From contig PWGF01000201.1 of assembly GCA_003554375.1 (NCBI GenBank), forward strand, positions 1 through 9,119: a stretch of DNA of 9,119 bases, in the 5' to 3' direction. Positions 6,258 through 9,119 of the stretch are shown here, piece by piece. Made by a program: the position numbers and the translations under genes. How positions within the stretch are numbered: position 1 is the stretch's first letter; every line of letters starts with the position of its first letter. This DNA comes from Spirochaetaceae bacterium (GTDB lineage: Bacteria > Spirochaetota > Spirochaetia > DSM-27196 > SKKC01). The notes under the pieces are model-generated. The model saw only the letters and a list, made by a program, of their open reading frames with translations, was not told the origin of the DNA and ran no database searches.

Positions 6258-6559
6258 CAGGAAACCATATGGTGCGGCCTGATCATCTCCAGCTCCTCCC
6301 CTTTCTGTTCCATCAGTTTTTCAAGATCATACCGGCTCTGCATATTCATCCAGAATCCGGGAGTTGTTCCGAAGAACCTGGACAGCCTGATCGCTGTGTC
6401 GGCGGTAATCCTTCTCCTACCCTTGATAATCGCGTCTATTCTGGCAGGATCGACGAAAATGCCCTTTGCAAGCGCATACGGCGTTATCCCCATAGGATCG
6501 AGAAACTCTTCTTTCAGAACCTCACCCGGTGTGGATAGCTCTATCAGATACGCATTCAT
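6257..6559 (-). CDS. higA: HigA-type antitoxin (XRE-family helix-turn-helix)
   Basis: 100 residues from the ATG at 6559. The family core is plain: STPGEVLKEEFLDPMGI (residues 9-25), the helix-turn-helix TPYALAKGIFVDPARI to IIKGRR (26-49), ITADTAIRLSRFFGTTPGFW (51-70) and NMQSRYDLEK (72-81). Role: represses the operon and binds the HigB toxin. An upstream in-frame ATG at 6574 is rejected because GGAGGTG lies inside that extension, 8 nt before the ATG at 6559, and because homologues begin like MNAYL. The gene is second after higB, the reversed toxin-first order typical of HigBA. The spacing is 24 nt to the chosen start. Nothing is broken. Confidence 0.9.
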   Translation of the reverse strand: MNAYLIELSTPGEVLKEEFLDPMGITPYALAKGIFVDPARIDAIIKGRRRITADTAIRLSRFFGTTPGFWMNMQSRYDLEKLMEQKGEELEMIRPHHMVS

Positions 6560-6583
6560 TTTCTTCACCTCCATCTCGCCTCA

Positions 6584-6865
6584 TCAATGGTAGTCGGCGA
6601 TCTCGACGTCAAAGGCGTTCCCGTCTTCCCATCGAAAACAGATTCGCCACTGATCATTGATGCGGATGCTGTACTGCCCTGCACGGTCACCCTTCAAAGC
6701 CTCCAGACGGTTGCCGGGGGGTATCCTTAAGTCTCTCAGCTCGACGGCATCTTCCAGGAATCCCAGCTTCCGCCTCGCTATCTTGTACAGATCACTTGGA
6801 AACCCTTTTGCTGGCTGTCTTTGCCAGACACTCTCCGCGAGCCCGCCCTTGAAGCCCTTGATCAT
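6584..6865 (-). CDS. higB: HigB-type (RelE superfamily) mRNA interferase toxin
   Basis: 93 residues from an ATG at 6865. Features of the HigB branch of RelE-fold toxins: the N-terminal MIKGFKGGLAE, a basic central helix (YKIARRKLGFLEDA, residues 27-40), LRIPPGNRLEALKGDRAG (46-63) and the core strand QYSIRINDQWRICFRWEDG (64-82), ending in VEIADYH (87-93). The family cleaves mRNA at the ribosome in a translation-dependent way; the C-terminal DYH and basic residues form the usual catalytic surface. The toxin gene comes first and higA second. A near-consensus promoter ends 5 bp before the ATG, and no Shine-Dalgarno site is present, so translation is probably leaderless. It appears intact. Confidence 0.9.
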   Translation of the reverse strand: MIKGFKGGLAESVWQRQPAKGFPSDLYKIARRKLGFLEDAVELRDLRIPPGNRLEALKGDRAGQYSIRINDQWRICFRWEDGNAFDVEIADYH

Positions 6866-6870
6866 ACTCT

Positions 6871-6899
6871 ATAATAGTGTTTCGCACTAATAGTGTCAA
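6871..6899 (-). promoter_or_regulatory. higBA promoter with repeated operator motif
   Basis: On the minus strand TTGACA (6899-6894) and TATTAT (6876-6871) are separated by 17 bp, a near-perfect sigma-70 promoter. Written on the plus strand, TAATAGTGT occurs twice (6872-6880 and 6888-6896) 16 bp apart, and CACTA-A-TAGTG (6885-6895) is a palindrome. These overlap both promoter boxes and are likely HigA binding sites. The predicted transcript starts at about the higB ATG. Confidence 0.75.
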
Positions 6900-6994
6900 G
6901 CACTAACATGGCAGGCGGCCCGGACAGCGACAATGGGTATTCAGTGTAAGCATCCGATGCCTAAGCTGTATGATTGTAGCCCGCATTTCTTAGA

Positions 6995-7024
6995 GAACCG
7001 TGCGTATGGGTCCGTACACGGCTC
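6995..7024 (-). ncRNA. Group II intron domain V-like hairpin, degenerate
   Basis: On the minus strand the proximal stem GAGCCGTG / CACGGTTC, including the G-A-G-C start, and the 2-nt CG bulge on the 3' side match the catalytic domain V of group II introns. The distal part TACGGACCCATA is about 4 nt shorter than the usual stem with GNRA tetraloop, as if the loop had been deleted. No reverse-transcriptase frame is recognisable nearby, so this would be a dead intron remnant. The match rests on recalled consensus and is moderately sure. Confidence 0.45.
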
Positions 7025-7238
7025 TTCAAGGAATACATACTTCGCTCGAAAGTTCAGGTGCGTTTAGCCGGAAGGCAAGGCATACGCAGAAGAGTTCAAG
7101 TACTCGGAAACCCCGCGAATGAGCAAGTCGATACATGGCGCGCTTGATGAACTGAAGCTTCACCGAACATTCCTCGTTCATCCCGGCGACGCCCGTTTCC
7201 CCGTCACGAGAAGGTTGAAGCCGTGCCGTTGCCCGTAC

Positions 7239-7376
7239 CGGCAATCGTGACTGTTGGCCCATGGGCATACAGAGGTTGATATAGGCGAGGGTGTCACCGT
7301 CGCGGTTGTAGCCCCACTCCACATCGTCGATCAGTTCAGACCAGCAGGAGATGCTGGTACTGTCCAGCAAGAGGCG
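7239..7376 (-). mobile_element. IS1634-type (IS4-related) transposase shard
   Basis: The minus strand reads LLDSTSISCWSELIDDVEWG, then YNRDGDTLAYINLCMPMG and SRLPV. This matches the first catalytic Asp region (LLDSTS) and following block of DDE transposases of the IS1634 type. About 45 residues remain; beyond SRLPV (7239) the frame continues to 7026 but resembles nothing. There is no start, no other catalytic residue and no terminal repeat. Dead fragment. Confidence 0.65.
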
Positions 7377-7389
7377 GGGAAAAGACCGG

Positions 7390-7440
7390 TCACACCCGGA
7401 ACACTTTCATCACCTCATCGCCGAGGTGGTTGATCACCGA
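7390..7440 (-). pseudogene. C-terminal end of the Mod-like DNA methyltransferase
   Basis: SVINHLGDEVMKVFRV followed by TGA (7392-7390) is the characteristic C-terminus of the same Mod-type methyltransferase family seen at 3386-3735 and 8840-9054. A TAG in the same frame lies a little upstream (about 7465), so no longer gene remains. It lies on the same strand as the other shards and in the correct order between the shard at 8840-9054 and the endonuclease. Confidence 0.7.
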
Positions 7441-7494
7441 CGTCGGCGAACGGTTTTCGCGCTCCGGCGACTATCTCTGCCGCGTAGCGCGCAT

Positions 7495-7532
7495 CCGCTT
7501 TCGGCCGCCGAAGAGCAGGTCGCTCTCGACCT
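7495..7532 (+). mobile_element. IS91 transposase sliver (copy 3)
   Basis: The sequence encoding PLSAAEEQVALDL closely matches PLSAAEDEVDLEA of copy 2 (bases about 3859-3890), starting exactly at the block that follows the inferred internal deletion there. Upstream sequence is unrelated. Only about 38 bp can be aligned. Confidence 0.55.
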
Positions 7533-7572
7533 CTCAGCCTAACCAGGTTGGCCGGCCGTGATCGAGCCCGGT

Positions 7573-7601
7573 TTGTCGGCGCCGAACCTGTAAGATATAC
7601 T
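7573..7601 (+). promoter_or_regulatory. Promoter of the second MNT/HEPN operon
   Basis: TTGTCG (7573-7578) and TATACT (7596-7601) are spaced by 17 bp. Transcription would start near 7608, next to the GTG at 7609, so the mRNA would be leaderless. Arms CAGGTT (7544-7549) and AACCTG (7585-7590) form a wide inverted repeat across the region. Confidence 0.5.
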
Positions 7602-7608
7602 CTCGAGT

Positions 7609-8010
7609 GTGGAAACGAGGGATCGCGACATAGAAATGATGCGCCGGTTCATGTCGAAGCGACGCACTGAGCGGCGCGAGCATTTGCGCGAACGGCTCGA
7701 TCAGGCACGCGCTGATTTCGACAGGATCCTCCGCCATATTGTCGATGAGTACGGGCCGATCCGTGTCTACCAGTGGGGCTCGCTGATCTCCGGCGAGACG
7801 TTCCAGGACATATCGGATATCGATATCGCCGTTGAGGGAATAGAGGACAGCGCATTTCTGCGCATGGTTGACGACTGCGAACGACTTTCCCGCTTCCCAC
7901 TGCATATCGTCCGTCTGGAAGATATCCATGTGGTCCATCGGGAGAACATCATCCGCGAGGGAGTGCTTGTGTATGGACGACCACTTTCGCGAAATACCGG
8001 GCCGCATTGA
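7609..8010 (+). CDS. MNT-domain nucleotidyltransferase antitoxin of the second MNT/HEPN pair
   Basis: 133 residues from a GTG at 7609. A basic, charged N-terminal helix (residues 1-45) precedes the core IRVYQWGS (51-58) and ISDIDIAVEG (68-77), giving GS and the D-X-D pair Asp70/Asp72. The third strand reads FPLHIVRLEDI (96-106): where relatives usually have Asp before the hydrophobic pair there is His99, so the third catalytic acid is missing or replaced by Glu104. Family role: modifies and silences the HEPN toxin encoded next. Start: the promoter ends 8 nt before the GTG (leaderless), while an ATG at 7636 has only a distant GAGGGA. The 3' end overlaps the HEPN gene by 38 bp. Sequence is quite unlike the other two MNT genes of the window. 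Confidence 0.78.
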   Translation: METRDRDIEMMRRFMSKRRTERREHLRERLDQARADFDRILRHIVDEYGPIRVYQWGSLISGETFQDISDIDIAVEGIEDSAFLRMVDDCERLSRFPLHIVRLEDIHVVHRENIIREGVLVYGRPLSRNTGPH

Positions 8011-8455
8011 ACAGACTCTTTCAATTCTCCAGGCGGTAGAACGTCGCCTCGATCGTTTCGAGGCTGAAGTCCTCCCTAAGCTCGGCAAAACGAGCGACAG
8101 CGTGCTCATTCCGGTTCAGTTGCTGGAAAACGGCTATACCGCCGTCGAAACCGTGTTCGTACGTATCAGTCAGACCTTCGAAAACACACTCGACGCGCAC
8201 CGCCGGCATTCTCATCTTCTCGAGAAGATGACGCTCGAAATACCGGAGTCGCGGCCACGCGTCATCTCGGATGCGCTGTATCGAAAGCTTGCCGAGCTGA
8301 TGCGTTTTCGTCATTTCAAGCGCTACTATTTTGAGCTCGAATATGACTGGCGCAAGATCGATGTGCTGATCCAGATCTTTCGTGAAGTCGTGCCCATGCT
8401 CGACCGGGAGCTGCGAACCTTCGCCGAGAAGATAACCGCCGCTGGCGACCAATAG
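7973..8455 (+). CDS. HepT-like HEPN ribonuclease toxin of the second pair
   Basis: 160 residues from an ATG at 7973, with GAGGGAG 9 nt upstream. The sequence follows the second HepT-like subfamily: a central block ETVFVRISQTFENTLD (59-74), then HRRHSHLLEKM (76-86), ESRPRVIS (92-99) and the active-site block MRFRHFKRYYFELEYDW (110-126). The RFRH (111-114) with downstream Tyr residues corresponds to the conserved Arg/His region of HEPN RNases. It is likely an RNase toxin held by the MNT protein encoded just before it. The 38-bp overlap is larger than the usual 4 bp; the ribosome site supports this start, but a shorter product from a later codon is possible. The gene appears intact. Confidence 0.78.
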   Translation: MDDHFREIPGRIEQTLSILQAVERRLDRFEAEVLPKLGKTSDSVLIPVQLLENGYTAVETVFVRISQTFENTLDAHRRHSHLLEKMTLEIPESRPRVISDALYRKLAELMRFRHFKRYYFELEYDWRKIDVLIQIFREVVPMLDRELRTFAEKITAAGDQ

Positions 8456-8520
8456 CCCTCACCGTTGCCGGGACACCTGCACCTTGATCACGTCCCTTCC
8501 CGACACCGCGCGGGTGAGCG

Positions 8521-8595
8521 CGCCACCGTCTCGGAAAACGTAGAAAGCAGAACGCGAGCTTGCGAGTTCTCCCGGGCCCGATGCGCCGCACGGTG
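8521..8595 (-). pseudogene. UvrD/Rep-type helicase shard
   Basis: Twenty-five codons on the minus strand read HRAAHRARENSQARVLL and then STFSETVA, which resembles the segment just after the Walker A motif (motif Ia, usually LLTTFS-T-A) of UvrD/Rep superfamily 1 helicases. The Walker A itself is not present, and the frame loses similarity on both sides. It abuts the repeat at 8598. Short, so the assignment is tentative. Confidence 0.45.
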
Positions 8596-8597
8596 CA

Positions 8598-8855
8598 TAC
8601 CTGAAATCGGTTGGATGCGAAGAGATCTAACTATTCGGTTCGCTGGAAAGGGACAATCCACGCCGAGACTTCGACATGGACATCGCGGGGGCGGGGGCGG
8701 TTCGGGGAGCTCAACCGGAGGCTTTCTTCTTCGTTCACGGAGAACTCGTGGTTCGGCTCCGGCACAACGTCGATCTGGCAGCCCTCGATCTTCAAGAGCG
8801 CTTTGGTCGACTTCAGCGATTTGTACGGATCGCTCATAAGGCGTGGGCCTCGTAG
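8598..8855 (+). pseudogene. Dead copy of the solitary MNT nucleotidyltransferase
   Basis: Aligned with 3156-3401, the frame reads YLKSVGCEEI, then a TAA at 8628-8630 where the other copy has a Tyr codon, then LFGSLERDNPRRDFDMDIAG, a 12-bp G-rich in-frame insertion (near 8690), and QPEAFFFVHGELVVRLRHNV, ending KAWAS and TAG at 8853. The 5' end of the gene is missing. The active-site Gly-Ser and Asp pair survive, but the nonsense codon, the insertion next to the Asp pair and the lost start make it a pseudogene. Confidence 0.85.
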
Positions 8856-9054
8856 TTGAACGCACAGGCAATGACCGCATCGAAGCCCGCATCCGCCGGT
8901 TCGCGCGCTGCACCCACCGCCTCCGAGCGGCTCACCGTCCCGAACTCGGCACCGATGAACAAAACTCTGCGGCGAGCCGAAGCTCCCTCCCTCGGCAACC
9001 TCCTGGGGATCGATGAGCTCGTCGCTTTCATCCACCCCCATCACCCGGTGCGGG
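8840..9054 (-). pseudogene. Shard of the Mod-like DNA methyltransferase (copy B)
   Basis: On the minus strand the frame reads PHRVMGVDESDELIDP; then, after the same frame change as in copy A, RRRVLFIGAEFGTV and VIACAFNYEAHA. Unlike copy A the first part is continuous, because the extra base is absent. Sequence upstream of PHRV (9055-9119) is unrelated to copy A. The lower edge lies inside the antisense MNT pseudogene, the same junction as in copy A. Confidence 0.7.
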
Positions 9055-9119
9055 AACCAACTCGGGCGGAAGGCACACCGGATCGGGAGTTTCGGCGGCG
9101 GCAATATCAAGGAACAAGC
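9055..9119. other. Unassigned right edge
   Basis: These 65 bases lie beyond the repeat boundary. A minus-strand frame (LFLDIAAAETPDPV...) looks as if it could be coding, but it is too short to assign and ends in a stop just inside the repeat. Confidence 0.2.

Larger units (their letters stand above)
8598..9054. repeat. Long direct repeat, copy B
   Basis: Counterpart of 3156-3601 in the same orientation, 5.4 kb away. It differs by many substitutions, a 12-bp insertion, and one base fewer near 9040 (where copy A has the frameshift). Homology stops at 9054 (CCCGGTGCGGG). Confidence 0.8.

Noticed and set aside
5813..6282. Overlapping plus-strand frames in the spacer before higA
   Set aside because: No ribosome sites, no known motifs, and composition dominated by short repeats.
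2230..8455. Integron cassette array as an explanation for many TA modules
   Set aside because: Genes lie on both strands and no pairs of attC-like inverse core and core sites were seen at gene ends.
3156..9054. A composite transposon with the 450-bp repeats as ends
   Set aside because: The repeats carry no transposase of their own, no terminal inverted repeats and no visible target duplications; direct duplication is simpler.
1..9119. CRISPR array or tRNA genes
   Set aside because: No regularly spaced repeats of the right length and no cloverleaf-like sequence were found by reading both strands.

Overview
The window is a GC-rich bacterial chromosomal island made of small toxin-antitoxin (TA) modules set among broken mobile elements and shards of larger genes. 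The host cannot be fixed from sequence alone. The IS91-type transposase remnants and the mix of MNT/HEPN, VapBC and HigBA modules recall accessory islands of high-GC Spirochaetes or Proteobacteria, but this is a weak inference. I see no tRNA, rRNA or CRISPR array.

Layout. 1-1557 (-) is the intact N-terminal 519 codons of a large helicase-type restriction endonuclease that runs out of the window, with its own promoter and ribosome site. 1558-2229 has no gene but holds a strong inverted repeat and an IS91 shard. 2230-2969 (-) is a HepT/MntA (HEPN/MNT) pair with an ATGA overlap. 3117-3401 (+) is a solitary MNT nucleotidyltransferase, running head-on into a shard of a DNA methyltransferase (3386-3735, -). 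3744-4077 (+) is a deleted and frameshifted IS91 transposase. 4320-5008 (-) is a Phd/VapC pair with a palindromic operator. 5116-5926 (-) is a dead DUF4143 ATPase: start codon present, P-loop segment deleted, one nonsense codon. 5947-6256 has no gene but several hairpins and a tandem repeat. 6257-6865 (-) is higBA. 6866-7606 is rubble: a group II intron domain V-like hairpin, an IS1634-type transposase shard, the methyltransferase C-terminus and a third IS91 sliver. 7609-8455 (+) is a second MNT/HEPN pair of another subfamily. 8521-9054 holds a UvrD-like helicase shard, a dead copy of the solitary MNT gene and a second copy of the methyltransferase shard.

Two points tie the window together. 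First, a unit of about 450 bp (MNT 3' part joined to an antisense methyltransferase shard) occurs twice as a diverged direct repeat (3156-3601 and 8598-9054), bracketing VapBC, HigBA and MntA/HepT. Second, the methyltransferase shards all lie on the minus strand upstream of the endonuclease. The C-terminal shard lies between the internal shard at 8840-9054 and the endonuclease. This looks like a restriction-modification operon broken up by TA modules and insertion sequences. Three of the four TA operons also carry core promoters so close to the start codon that their mRNAs would be leaderless.

I did not find one clearly new multi-gene system. The best candidates for a second look are the repeat-bracketed TA block, the methylase-less endonuclease, the predicted leaderless TA operons and the MNT/HEPN pair with an altered third acidic residue and a long gene overlap.
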